Source: Oscillospiraceae bacterium | GTDB lineage: Bacteria; Bacillota; Clostridia; UMGS1883 | NCBI GenBank assembly: GCA_022508735.1 | Contig: JAFLUQ010000046.1 | Span: 1-14,961 of the forward strand | Length of the DNA stretch: 14,961 nucleotides | Direction of reading: 5' to 3' | In this document: piece after piece, positions 7,193-14,870 of the stretch | Numbering within the stretch: position 1 is the first letter of the stretch | Layout: each line of letters opens with the position of its first letter | Position numbers and translations under genes: made by a program | Notes under the pieces: model-generated | The model's database searches: none | What the model saw: only the letters and a program-made list of their open reading frames with translations | Told to the model about the DNA's origin: nothing

Positions 7193-7234
7193 AAAGAAAC
7201 CGCCTCAGATCGTGAGATCTGAGGCGGTTTCTTT
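7193..7234. terminator. Strong bidirectional terminator between convergent genes
   Basis: A perfect 19-bp stem (7193-7211 with 7216-7234) closes a GTGA tetraloop. The core CCGCCTCAGATC is flanked by AAAGAAA and TTTCTTT, so both strands have a U-rich 3' arm. It lies 24 nt after the repeat-protein stop and 10 nt beyond the GH27 stop, and probably ends both transcripts. Confidence 0.9.
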
Positions 7235-7243
7235 GTTATGAAT

Positions 7244-8512
7244 TTATCTTATTTCATAGATCGCAACGCCATGAGGCGGAACGATGGAGGTGATCGCGGC
7301 GTTGGCCGTGCGGGTTGCTCCTGTAAAAAGCTCAGTTATTTCAGCCGAGGAAAGTCCGAGGAAATCTAACGGAGTCGAGATCTCCAATTCCTTTTCTGAT
7401 GTGTTGAACTGGGCTATGTACTGACGTGCGCCGTCGTCGTCCTTAGCTGACCAGACTATGGCGCCGCGCTCGTCGCGGTAAAGCTCACGGTTGTCGTGGG
7501 AATTGTTAAGTATCCGAAGCAGGGCGCGGTTTGTCAATAGCGAGAAGGTGAAATCATCGTTCTCGGTCATTTCGCAGCCGATAAACATCGGGGAGCGGAA
7601 GATGCACCAGAGTGCGATATGGGTTTTCTGCTCGTCATAGGTAAAGTTAGTCATGCGGGCGCCGCCGTTGGAGCGTATTCCTATTTTGCCCACGGTGAGC
7701 ATGTCGCAGTCGGGCCATGCGCCGGGAGTGCGCAGGTTCTGCCAGTCGCGGCAGAGGTCAAAGCACTCGCGGAGCTGACGCCATGTGTCCCAGAAGTCGT
7801 CGCTCATGCGCCAGAGGTTGGCGTGAGCCATGAGGTGGGCGGCTCCGGCGAGGGAGGCACGGCCGGGGGAGAGGGAGAGCACCATATCGCGGCCTGTGCG
7901 GTCAATGGCGTTTTTGATCAGCTCCACTTCACGGTAGTGGTAGGGTCGGGCGATGTCGTCTACCTTGACGTAATCAACGCCCCACGAGGCATAAAGCTCG
8001 AATATGCTGTTGTAGTATTCCTGAGCACCGGTCTTGTCGGCGTCCACGCCGTACATATCGCCGTTCCACTCACAGACCGAGTCGGTGTTCGCGATCATGT
8101 CGGCGGTAACGCCCGGGCACATAATGGGGCATTTGGCGCGTACGGCCTGCTTGGGTATTCCGCGCATAACGTGAATGCCGAATTTCAGCCCGAGTGAGTG
8201 AACATAGTCGCCGAGCCCCTTGAGGCCGCTGCCGTCAGAAGCACAGGGGAAGCGGTTCACAGCTGGCATAAGGCGGGAATATTCGTCCATGACCAGCTTG
8301 GCGTCTTTGTTGTATTGGTCGCTTTTGGCGTTGGGCTCACTCCACTGTATGTCAACGATTATATACTGCCATCCGTAGTCCTTCAGGTGCTTTGCCATGT
8401 AGTCGGCATTCTGCTTGACCTCGGCTTCAGTGACCGATGCACCGTAGCAGTTCCAGCTGTTCCAGCCCATAGGCGGAGTCGGCGCAAGGCGGTGGTGGGG
8501 ATAGGTTTTCAT
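7244..8512 (-). CDS. GH27 family glycoside hydrolase (alpha-galactosidase or beta-L-arabinopyranosidase type)
   Basis: The 422-residue enzyme belongs to retaining glycoside hydrolase family 27. Seen directly: the opening P-P-M-G-W-N-S-W-N (13-21); the nucleophile region Y-V-K-V-D-D with D185 aligning with the catalytic Asp170 of human alpha-galactosidase A; the acid/base region W-R-M-S-D-D-F-W-D with D239 aligning with human Asp231; and a C-terminal beta-sandwich (about 340-422). There is no signal peptide, so it acts in the cytoplasm on imported oligosaccharides. Residues 53-57 read V-D-I-Q-W, where classical alpha-galactosidases have D-D-C-W. An isoleucine in place of the second Asp is what I recall from GH27 beta-L-arabinopyranosidases, so substrate assignment should stay open. 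The ATG is preceded by AAAGGAGAT. The gene follows valS on the same strand after 56 nt containing a hairpin. Family assignment is firm; specificity is not. Confidence 0.9.
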   Translation of the reverse strand: MKTYPHHRLAPTPPMGWNSWNCYGASVTEAEVKQNADYMAKHLKDYGWQYIIVDIQWSEPNAKSDQYNKDAKLVMDEYSRLMPAVNRFPCASDGSGLKGLGDYVHSLGLKFGIHVMRGIPKQAVRAKCPIMCPGVTADMIANTDSVCEWNGDMYGVDADKTGAQEYYNSIFELYASWGVDYVKVDDIARPYHYREVELIKNAIDRTGRDMVLSLSPGRASLAGAAHLMAHANLWRMSDDFWDTWRQLRECFDLCRDWQNLRTPGAWPDCDMLTVGKIGIRSNGGARMTNFTYDEQKTHIALWCIFRSPMFIGCEMTENDDFTFSLLTNRALLRILNNSHDNRELYRDERGAIVWSAKDDDGARQYIAQFNTSEKELEISTPLDFLGLSSAEITELFTGATRTANAAITSIVPPHGVAIYEIR

Positions 8513-8535
8513 AAAGTATCTCCTTTCGGCTCTAT

Positions 8536-8560
8536 AAAGGCGAAGCAGAGCTTCGCCTTT
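8536..8560 (-). terminator. Hairpin between valS and the GH27 gene (terminator or attenuator-like)
   Basis: AAAGGCGAAG (8536-8545) pairs perfectly with CTTCGCCTTT (8551-8560) around a 5-nt loop. Read on the minus strand, the 3' arm ends CCTTT followed by ATAGAG, so the U tract is short and termination is probably partial. I see no promoter between the hairpin and the GH27 start. Confidence 0.5.
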
Positions 8561-8568
8561 GTAGATTC

Positions 8569-11187
8569 TTATTTCAATTTGTTCAGGCTGTCAACGACGT
8601 TGTTATACATCTCTTTGTATTTTTCGCCCTTGGCGCGCTCCTCGTCGATCTTCTTCTGAGGTGCCTTAGAGGTGAAGCCGGGGTTGTTCAGCATCTTCTC
8701 CACACGGGCGATCTCTCCTTCAAGCCGCTCCTTCTCCTTGGTCAGGCGCTCGCGCTCCTTCTCCACATCGATGAGCTCGTCCATGGGAATGAATATCTTC
8801 GCTCCCTCGGCCACTACGCTGACGCTGCCTTCGGGCACGCCGCTCTCGCTTGGAAGTATGGTCACGTCCTTGGCTCCGGCCAGCTTCTCAAAGAAGCTCA
8901 CGCCGGCGCTGTAGTCGGAGTTGTCGGTCACGATGTACACGCTGGCACGGCGGGACGGCGGTACGTCCATGTCGGCGCGGGTGTTGCGCACGCTGCGAAT
9001 TGCGGAGCAGATAACTCCCATAGTCCGCTCGGCAGCGGGGTCACAGAGCGCCTCGTCGTACTCCGGCCACTTGGAGGTAACTATTGTCTCTTCCTCAGTC
9101 GGAAGTGTGCAGAATATCTCTTCGGTTATAAAAGGCATGAACGGGTGCATGAGCTTCATCACATTTGTCAGCACGTAAACGAGAGTGCGCTGAGCGTCAA
9201 GCTTGCTCTCCTCGTCCGCTCCGTAAAGCCGGGGCTTAACCAGCTCTATATACCAGTCGCAGAGCTCATCCCAGATAAAGTCATAGAGGTTACTGAGGGC
9301 CACGCCGAGCTCGTAGCTGTCAAGATTTTCGGTAACAACCTTAACAACATTGTTCAGGCGAGAAAGTATCCATCTGTCCTCAATAGCGGGATTGTGGGGC
9401 TTCTCGCACTTGTCGATCTCGAGGTTCATAAGCACAAAGCGGGCCGCATTCCACATCTTGTTGGCAAAGTTGCGGGCAGACTCAACGCGCTCGGTGTAGA
9501 AGCGCATATCGTTGCCGGGAGCGTTGCCGGTGGCGAGGGTGAAGCGCAGGGCGTCGGCGCCGTACTTGTCGATGATCTCCAGCGGGTCGATGCCATTGCC
9601 CAGAGACTTACTCATCTTGCGGCCCTGACTGTCGCGCACGAGGCCGTGGATAAGCACGGTCTTGAAGGGGATCTCTTTCATGTGCTCGCAGCCGCTGAAT
9701 ATCATTCTGGCTACCCAGAAGAAAATTATGTCATAGCCTGTTACGAGGGTGCTGGTGGGGTAAAAGTACTTCAGGTCCTCGGTGTTTTCGGGCCAGCCTA
9801 AGGTCGAGAAGGGCCAGAGGGCCGAGCTGAACCAGGTGTCAAGCACATCTTCCTCCTGATGAACCTTTCCGCCGCACTTCGGGCAGGTGGTTATATCCTC
9901 TTTTGATACGGTCATTTCGCCGCAGTCGTCACAGTAGAAGGCAGGAATACGGTGACCCCACCAGAGCTGACGGGAGATGCACCAGTCGTGCACGTTCTCC
10001 ATCCAGTTAAGATAGGTCTTGGTAAAGCGCTCAGGCACAAATTTAAGCTCGCCGTCCTTCACAACGCGGATGGCCTCCTCGGCGAGAGGAGCCATCTTTA
10101 CGAACCACTGATCGCTGGTGAGAGGCTCCACGGTAGTGCCGCAGCGGTAGCAGGTGCCAACGTTGTGGCTGTGCTCCTCGACCTTAACAAGCAGGCCCTG
10201 AGCCTCAAGGTCGGCAACTACGCGCTTTCTGGCCTCGTAGCGGTCAAGCCCCTCGTAAGCTCCGCCGTTTTTGTTGATGGTGGCGTCGTCGTTCATGATG
10301 TTTATGATGGGCAGGTCATGACGCTGGCCTACCTCGAAGTCGTTGGGGTCGTGGGCGGGAGTGATCTTTACGCAACCTGTGCCGAACTCCTTATCTACGT
10401 ACTCGTCGGCGATAACAGGTATCTCGCGGCCAACAAGGGGCAGAATGAGCATCTTGCCTATGAGGTCCTTATATCTATCGTCCTCGGGATTCACGGCTAC
10501 GGCCGTATCGCCCAGAAGTGTCTCGGGGCGGGTGGTGGCGATTATAACATAGTCGTCGCTGCCCTTGATGGGGTAGCGGATGTGCCAGAAATGACCGGCC
10601 TGCTCCTCGTGCTCAACCTCCGCGTCAGACAGGGCGGTTATGCAGTGAGGGCACCAGTTGATAATCTTGTTGCCGCGGTATATGAGGCCCTTGTTATAGA
10701 GGTTAACAAAAACTTCGCGCACGGCCTTTGAGCAGCCCTCGTCCATGGTGAAGCGCTCGCGCTCCCAGTCGCAGGAGCTGCCCAGCTTCTTGAGCTGGTT
10801 TATAATGCGGCTGCCGAACTTGTTTTTCCAGTCCCAAACGCGCTCAAGGAACTTTTCGCGGCCCAGATCATAGCGGGTCAGGCCTTCTTCCACGCGGAGC
10901 TGCTCCTCAACCTTGATCTGTGTGGCGATTCCGGCGTGGTCTGTGCCGGGGATCCAAAGGGCGGCATAACCCTGCATACGCTTATAGCGGATGAGGATGT
11001 CCTGAAGGGTCTCATCCAGAGCGTGGCCCATGTGGAGCTGCCCGGTTACGTTGGGCGGCGGAATAACGATAGTGAAGGGCTCCTTCTTGGAGTCAGGCTC
11101 AGCGTGAAAGCAGCCCATTTCTACCCACTTGGAATAGAGGCGGTCCTCAATTTCCGCGGGGTTATAGGTTTTTTCCAGATTCTTCAT
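8569..11187 (-). CDS. valS: Valyl-tRNA synthetase
   Basis: This cytoplasmic class I aminoacyl-tRNA synthetase charges tRNA-Val and edits mischarged threonine. The 872-residue length is normal for bacterial ValS. In order: P-P-P-N-V-T-G (43-49) and the HIGH motif as H-M-G-H (52-55); the editing domain about 200-345 containing A-T-T-R-P-E-T-L-L-G-D-T; the conserved W-W-G-H-R-I-P-A-F-Y-C; a zinc-binding set C419, C422, C435, C438; K-M-S-K-S (524-528); an anticodon-binding helical domain about 600-750; and a C-terminal lysine/glutamate-rich coiled coil (about 807-872) typical of ValS and used for tRNA contact. Its ribosome site AAAGGA lies inside the last codons of the preceding small membrane-protein gene, only 5 nt separating the two genes, so translation is probably coupled. 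No T-box leader is visible. Confidence 0.98.
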   Translation of the reverse strand: MKNLEKTYNPAEIEDRLYSKWVEMGCFHAEPDSKKEPFTIVIPPPNVTGQLHMGHALDETLQDILIRYKRMQGYAALWIPGTDHAGIATQIKVEEQLRVEEGLTRYDLGREKFLERVWDWKNKFGSRIINQLKKLGSSCDWERERFTMDEGCSKAVREVFVNLYNKGLIYRGNKIINWCPHCITALSDAEVEHEEQAGHFWHIRYPIKGSDDYVIIATTRPETLLGDTAVAVNPEDDRYKDLIGKMLILPLVGREIPVIADEYVDKEFGTGCVKITPAHDPNDFEVGQRHDLPIINIMNDDATINKNGGAYEGLDRYEARKRVVADLEAQGLLVKVEEHSHNVGTCYRCGTTVEPLTSDQWFVKMAPLAEEAIRVVKDGELKFVPERFTKTYLNWMENVHDWCISRQLWWGHRIPAFYCDDCGEMTVSKEDITTCPKCGGKVHQEEDVLDTWFSSALWPFSTLGWPENTEDLKYFYPTSTLVTGYDIIFFWVARMIFSGCEHMKEIPFKTVLIHGLVRDSQGRKMSKSLGNGIDPLEIIDKYGADALRFTLATGNAPGNDMRFYTERVESARNFANKMWNAARFVLMNLEIDKCEKPHNPAIEDRWILSRLNNVVKVVTENLDSYELGVALSNLYDFIWDELCDWYIELVKPRLYGADEESKLDAQRTLVYVLTNVMKLMHPFMPFITEEIFCTLPTEEETIVTSKWPEYDEALCDPAAERTMGVICSAIRSVRNTRADMDVPPSRRASVYIVTDNSDYSAGVSFFEKLAGAKDVTILPSESGVPEGSVSVVAEGAKIFIPMDELIDVEKERERLTKEKERLEGEIARVEKMLNNPGFTSKAPQKKIDEERAKGEKYKEMYNNVVDSLNKLK

Positions 11188-11192
11188 TTATT

Positions 11193-11426
11193 TCATCCTT
11201 TCAGATATATTACTATGATAAGACCGGCAGCGGCCATAATAAGGCCCACAATTTTTGCAGGCAAAAACTCTTCCTCGGTGTTCTCCCGCCCGGTCAGCTT
11301 GTTCATTATCGGTCTTGCACCGAAGCAGACGATCGCGCCTAAGACCATAATGCACAGTCCCAGCACGGTAGAAACGCTTATCTGCGGCCCGGTGAATGTA
11401 AATATACGGCTTAATATGGCGACCAT
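11193..11426 (-). CDS. Small two-helix membrane protein of unknown function
   Basis: The 77-residue product has two predicted transmembrane segments: about residues 19-37 (V-S-T-V-L-G-L-C-I-M-V-L-G-A-I-V) and about 57-75 (A-K-I-V-G-L-I-M-A-A-A-G-L-I-I-V-I). They are joined by a charged loop (R-P-I-M-N-K-L-T-G-R-E-N-T-E-E-E). I do not recognise the family. The gene lies directly upstream of valS with a 5-nt gap, and its final Lys and Gly codons form the valS ribosome site. The A/G-rich GAAAGGGG abuts the chosen ATG with almost no spacing, which is unusual; no better in-frame start is visible nearby, so the N terminus is less certain than the rest. A promoter lies 35 bp upstream of the ATG. Confidence 0.65.
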   Translation of the reverse strand: MVAILSRIFTFTGPQISVSTVLGLCIMVLGAIVCFGARPIMNKLTGRENTEEEFLPAKIVGLIMAAAGLIIVIYLKG

Positions 11427-11460
11427 CCCCTTTCTATATGTGAACTTATTTCAAATTTGT

Positions 11461-11489
11461 ATTATATCATAAAGTTTTCCTGTTTGCAA
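11461..11489 (-). promoter_or_regulatory. Promoter for the small membrane protein-valS-GH27 unit
   Basis: On the minus strand TTGCAA (11484-11489) is followed after 17 bp by a perfect TATAAT (11461-11466) with TGA directly before it, an extended -10. The predicted start near 11454 leaves a leader of about 28 nt. Confidence 0.7.
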
Positions 11490-11521
11490 GACGTAAAGTC
11501 AAAAAAAATCCCGTATAACGC

Positions 11522-11544
11522 AAAAAGGCGCCCCGCAGGACGCC
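11522..11544 (-). terminator. Terminator after rpmB
   Basis: On the minus strand GGCGTCC and GGGCGCC form a 7-bp stem (one G-U pair) with a 4-nt loop, immediately followed by TTTTT (11522-11526 on the plus strand). It lies about 30 nt after the rpmB stop and upstream of the valS-unit promoter, separating the two units. Confidence 0.75.
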
Positions 11545-11572
11545 GTTTGCGAACAGATTCAGTTTATAAGGC

Positions 11573-11761
11573 TCAGACAGCTCTGACAACCTTGTTGCTG
11601 CGAAGGCAGCGAGAGCAAACATGAATTGTCTTAGGTGTGCCGTTCACGAGAGCCTTAACGGTTCTTACGTTGGGCTTCCATGCACGGTTGGAGCGTCTGT
11701 GGGAATGGGAAACCTTGATTCCGAAGGTTACGCCCTTTCCGCAAACATCGCACTTTGCCAT
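11573..11761 (-). CDS. rpmB: 50S ribosomal protein L28 (bL28)
   Basis: This 62-residue large-subunit ribosomal protein is full length for the Firmicutes form. It starts M-A-K-C-D-V-C-G-K-G and contains the typical H-S-H-R-R-S-N-R-A-W-K-P-N stretch. It is the zinc-binding type: C4 and C7 pair with C49 and C52. The ATG is preceded by GGGAGGTAATAGCT, a strong ribosome site. The gene is monocistronic, with its own promoter upstream and hairpin terminator downstream, and is transcribed divergently from cimA. Confidence 0.98.
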   Translation of the reverse strand: MAKCDVCGKGVTFGIKVSHSHRRSNRAWKPNVRTVKALVNGTPKTIHVCSRCLRSNKVVRAV

Positions 11762-11816
11762 AGCTATTACCTCCCTTTGTCGGATTAATCGAACTCTTTA
11801 AATTCACGCATAATGT

Positions 11817-11845
11817 ATTGTAGCAGATTTCTTTCCAAATTGCAA
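11817..11845 (-). promoter_or_regulatory. Promoter for rpmB
   Basis: On the minus strand TTGCAA (11840-11845) is separated by 17 bp from TACAAT (11817-11822), which has TGC directly upstream as an extended -10. Transcription would start near 11810, giving a leader of about 49 nt. The architecture is the same as that of the valS-unit promoter. Confidence 0.7.
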
Positions 11846-11908
11846 GAGTTTTTTTTAGATTTATCAAAAAAAATTTAAAAAACTGCCGAACAGAGATAAA
11901 AAACGGGG

Positions 11909-11938
11909 TTGACTATGTGGGCGGATAAGTAATATAAT
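11909..11938 (+). promoter_or_regulatory. Promoter for the cimA-leuC-leuD operon
   Basis: TTGACT (11909-11914) and a perfect TATAAT (11933-11938) are 18 bp apart. The start near 11945 leaves a leader of about 38 nt, too short for a T-box or a leader-peptide attenuator, so regulation, if any, is more likely by a DNA-binding repressor or by feedback on the enzyme. The remaining A/T-rich 11846-11908 shows no other signal. Confidence 0.7.
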
Positions 11939-11982
11939 AGTAAGCAGTGACATTATGATATTAGAAGAAAAGGAACGATAAA

Positions 11983-13566
11983 ATGAAGATCAAGGTTCTG
12001 GACACAACGCTTCGCGACGGCGCACAGTCCAAGGCGGTTTCCTTCTCCATATCTGACAAGGTCAAGATCGTCCGTCTGCTGGACGAGCTGGGCGTGGATC
12101 TCATCGAGGCGGGAAATCCGTTTTCTAACGTTAAGGATCGCGAGTTCTTCCGCGAGATAGCGGAGGTGAAGCTTAAGAACGCTTCTTTGGTGGCCTTCGG
12201 CAGTACACGCCGTGTTGGGCTTAAGGCTGAGGACGACGAGGCGCTGGCCGCGCTGTTGAATGCCGGCACGGACTATATCTCAGTCTTCGGTAAGGCCTGG
12301 GATCTGCATGTGTCAGAGGTGCTGCATACCACCCTCGAAGAAAATCTCAGCATGATAAGGGACACGATCTCCTATGCGGTGAGCCGCGGCAAGAAGGTTA
12401 TCTTCGACGCGGAGCATTTCTTTGACGGCTACAAGCGGAATCCCGAATATGCCATTGAGGTAATACGTACCGCCGATCAGGCCGGAGCCGAGGTTGTCTG
12501 CCTGTGCGACACCAACGGCGGCACCTTCCCCGACGAAATTTTTGACATGACCAAGGCTGCCGTGGCTTCCGTAGGCTGCGAGGTGGGTATTCACACTCAC
12601 AACGACAGCGGCATGGCCGTAGGCGGAGCCGTGATGAGCGTTGCGGCCGGAGCGGTGCACGTTCAGGGCACGCTCAACGGCATAGGCGAGCGCTGTGGCA
12701 ATGCAAATCTGTGTACCATAATAGCCAATTTGCAGCTTAAGCGGGGCTATGAGATCATCGCGCCAGAGCAGATGGAGCGGCTGACTCCCATATGCCGCGA
12801 GGTGGCGGAAATAACTAACATAAGCATCGGCGGCATGCCCTACATAAGCAAGGGCGCTTTCTCACACAAGGGCGGAATGCACATCGACGCCGTTATGAAG
12901 CTGCCTCAGACCTTTGAGCACATCGATCCGGCTGTTGTTGGCAATGAGCGCATGCTTCTCGTCAGCGAGGTGGCAGGCAAGAGCGCGCTGATGCCTCTTC
13001 TAAGAAAGATAGACCCCTCTATTGACCGCAATTCTCCGAAGATAAAAGAAATTCTGGCTCGGATGAAGGAGCTGGAGTTTGACGGTTATCAATTCGAGGC
13101 CGCCGAGGCCAGCCTTGAGCTGGAGATACGCCGCATACTTGGCTATGACCGGCAGCTGTTCGACATCGAGCGCTTCCGCATAATGCTTGAGCAGGACACC
13201 GTGGCCTCCGACCCGATGACCGGCTATTCCACGGCCTTTACCAAGGTTCGGGTGGGGGACGAGCATGAGATAACGGCAGCCGAGAGCGGCGACGGCCCCG
13301 TAAACGCCATAGATATGGCCCTGCGGCGTGCACTTGAGAGATTTTATCCCTCTATCGGGCGGCTCAGGCTCGTGGACTATAAGGTTCGCGTGCTGAACAG
13401 CGCGGCGGCAACGGGCGCAAAGGTTCGCGTACTCGTGGAGTCCACCGACGGGGTAGACAGCTGGACGACCATCGGAGTCAGCAGCGACGTTATCATGGCT
13501 TCGAAAAAGGCCCTTGAGGACTCTATAGAATATAAGTTGATCAAAGACAGATCAAAAACATATTAA
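11983..13566 (+). CDS. cimA: Citramalate synthase (LeuA/HMGL-like family)
   Basis: The enzyme condenses pyruvate with acetyl-CoA to citramalate, the first step of threonine-independent isoleucine synthesis, in the cytoplasm. The 527-residue protein has the HMGL-like TIM barrel with D-T-T-L-R-D-G (7-13), the metal-binding H204-T-H206-N-D, and G-E-R-C-G-N-A-N (235-242). The LeuA-type regulatory dimerisation domain occupies about 395-525. Two CimA-family markers separate it from ordinary 2-isopropylmalate synthase: V-A-F-G-S-T-R-R (70-77) and D-A-E-H-F-F-D-G-Y (142-150). The segment after L-I-E is A-G-N-P-F-S-N-V-K-D, where I recall G-G-W-P-G-S-N-P-K-D in well-known CimA proteins; this may reflect a lineage variant. 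The start ATG follows AAAAGGAACGATAAA. leuC starts 29 nt after the stop. A homocitrate- or isopropylmalate-synthase activity is less likely. Confidence 0.88.
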   Translation: MKIKVLDTTLRDGAQSKAVSFSISDKVKIVRLLDELGVDLIEAGNPFSNVKDREFFREIAEVKLKNASLVAFGSTRRVGLKAEDDEALAALLNAGTDYISVFGKAWDLHVSEVLHTTLEENLSMIRDTISYAVSRGKKVIFDAEHFFDGYKRNPEYAIEVIRTADQAGAEVVCLCDTNGGTFPDEIFDMTKAAVASVGCEVGIHTHNDSGMAVGGAVMSVAAGAVHVQGTLNGIGERCGNANLCTIIANLQLKRGYEIIAPEQMERLTPICREVAEITNISIGGMPYISKGAFSHKGGMHIDAVMKLPQTFEHIDPAVVGNERMLLVSEVAGKSALMPLLRKIDPSIDRNSPKIKEILARMKELEFDGYQFEAAEASLELEIRRILGYDRQLFDIERFRIMLEQDTVASDPMTGYSTAFTKVRVGDEHEITAAESGDGPVNAIDMALRRALERFYPSIGRLRLVDYKVRVLNSAAATGAKVRVLVESTDGVDSWTTIGVSSDVIMASKKALEDSIEYKLIKDRSKTY

Positions 13567-13582
13567 GCGAAAACATATTAAG
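13555..13582 (+). repeat. Short tandem duplication across the cimA stop codon
   Basis: AAAACATATTAAG occurs at 13555-13567 and again at 13570-13582, a 15-bp period. Because 15 is a multiple of three, the second copy repeats the last codons K-T-Y and the TAA in the same frame. Its end runs into the leuC ribosome site. It is probably a slippage duplication. Confidence 0.75.
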
Positions 13583-13595
13583 AAAGGTGATAAAT

Positions 13596-14855
13596 ATGGC
13601 AATGACAATGACCCAGAAGATCCTCGCCAAAAAGGCGGGGCTGAGCGAGGTGAAGGCTGACCAGCTCGTGCTGATCAATCTCGACCTTGCTATGGCTAAC
13701 GACGTTACCGGCCCTGTGGCTGTAAACGTGTTTGAAAAGGCCGGTTTTACGGTTAAGTACCCCGACAAGGTCTGCTTTGTGCTTGACCACTTCACTCCCA
13801 ACAAGGATATCAAGAGCGCCCAGCAGTGCAAGCAGGTGCGCGAGTTTGCAAAAAAGTGGGGCGTAAAGAAATATTTTGAGGGCGGCTGCGCCGGTGTGGA
13901 GCACGCCATCCTCCCCGAAAAAGGCATCGTGCAGGCGGGCTATGCAGTGATCGGTGCAGACAGCCATACCTGCACCTATGGTGCGCTCAACGCCTTCAGC
14001 ACCGGCGTCGGCTCCACGGATATGGCCGTGGGTATGGCTACAGGCAAGGCCTGGATGAAGGTTCCCCGCGCTCACCGCTTCAATCTCACCGGTAAGTTCA
14101 AGGGAGATGTATGTGGCAAGGATCTTATCCTTTATATCATATCTAAAATAGGCGTGGACGGCGCTCTTTACGCCTCTATGGAGTTTACCGGTGAGGGTGT
14201 CAAGGAGCTCACAATGGACGAGCGCTTTACTATAGCAAATATGGCTATCGAGGCCGGCGCAAAGAACGGTATCTTCCCCGGCGACGAAAAGACCGAGGAA
14301 TACCTCAAGGCCGCTGGCTGCACCGAGTTCTCGTTTGTTGAGCCCGATCCCGACGCTGAATACGAGACCACAATGGAGATCGACCTCGCCGAGGTTCCCC
14401 AGATGGTTGCCTTCCCGCACCTGCCCGAAAACGGCAAGACCATAGAGGAGACCGAGGCCATGAAGATTCGCCTTGATCAGGTAGTTATCGGCAGCTGCAC
14501 CAACGGCCGCATCAGCGATATGGAGATCGCCGCCAAGGTTCTTGAGGGCAAGAAGGTTGCCGACCATGTGCGCTGCATTGTTATCCCCGCCACTCCCAAG
14601 ATCTGGACGGAGTGCATGGAGCGCGGATATTTCAAGATATTCATGGATGCCGGCTGCATAGTATCACCCCCGACCTGCGGCCCCTGCCTGGGAGGGCATA
14701 TGGGCATCATGGCCGACGGCGAGAAGGCCGCTTCCACCACCAACCGCAACTTCGTTGGCCGTATGGGTCATGTAGACAGCGAGGTATATCTGGTTTCTCC
14801 GGCTGTGGCAGCCGCCAGCGCGGTCAAGGGCTATATTGCGGCCAAGGCTGAATAA
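13596..14855 (+). CDS. leuC: 3-isopropylmalate/citramalate dehydratase large subunit
   Basis: This is the iron-sulfur subunit of the isomerase that converts 2-isopropylmalate to 3-isopropylmalate and, by the same chemistry, citramalate to beta-methylmalate. The aconitase-family [4Fe-4S] ligands are present: C301 in V-I-G-S-C-T-N-G-R, and C361 and C364 in P-P-T-C-G-P-C-L-G-G-H. Also seen are L-D-H-F (63-66) and G-A-D-S-H-T-C-T-Y-G-A (120-130). At 419 residues it is the shorter HacA/archaeal-type LeuC common in Clostridia rather than the ~465-residue E. coli form. I choose ATG 13596 because GAAAGGTGAT lies 5 nt before it; the GTG at 13587 would overlap that ribosome site. It follows cimA by 29 nt and precedes leuD by 15 nt, so the three form an operon and the isomerase probably serves both isoleucine and leucine synthesis. 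Confidence 0.95.
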   Translation: MAMTMTQKILAKKAGLSEVKADQLVLINLDLAMANDVTGPVAVNVFEKAGFTVKYPDKVCFVLDHFTPNKDIKSAQQCKQVREFAKKWGVKKYFEGGCAGVEHAILPEKGIVQAGYAVIGADSHTCTYGALNAFSTGVGSTDMAVGMATGKAWMKVPRAHRFNLTGKFKGDVCGKDLILYIISKIGVDGALYASMEFTGEGVKELTMDERFTIANMAIEAGAKNGIFPGDEKTEEYLKAAGCTEFSFVEPDPDAEYETTMEIDLAEVPQMVAFPHLPENGKTIEETEAMKIRLDQVVIGSCTNGRISDMEIAAKVLEGKKVADHVRCIVIPATPKIWTECMERGYFKIFMDAGCIVSPPTCGPCLGGHMGIMADGEKAASTTNRNFVGRMGHVDSEVYLVSPAVAAASAVKGYIAAKAE

Positions 14856-14870
14856 GAAAGGAAGATTATC

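Noticed and set aside
7619..8659. Two plus-strand open frames (192 and 153 codons) opposite the GH27 gene and the valS end
   Set aside because: Antisense to well-supported genes, with no ribosome site and no recognisable motifs.
9952..10731. 259-codon open frame on the plus strand, opposite valS
   Set aside because: It lies entirely within valS, has no ribosome site and reads as V/A/G/L-rich sequence typical of antisense shadows.
11846..11908. A/T-rich stretch between rpmB and cimA, considered for a leader RNA or attenuator
   Set aside because: It lies upstream of the cimA -35 and upstream of the rpmB promoter, so neither transcript would include it; no stem or T-box motif is visible.
13578..14567. 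329-codon open frame on the minus strand, opposite leuC
   Set aside because: leuC is unambiguous on the plus strand with cluster ligands and a ribosome site; the antisense frame is a shadow rich in G, A, L and H.
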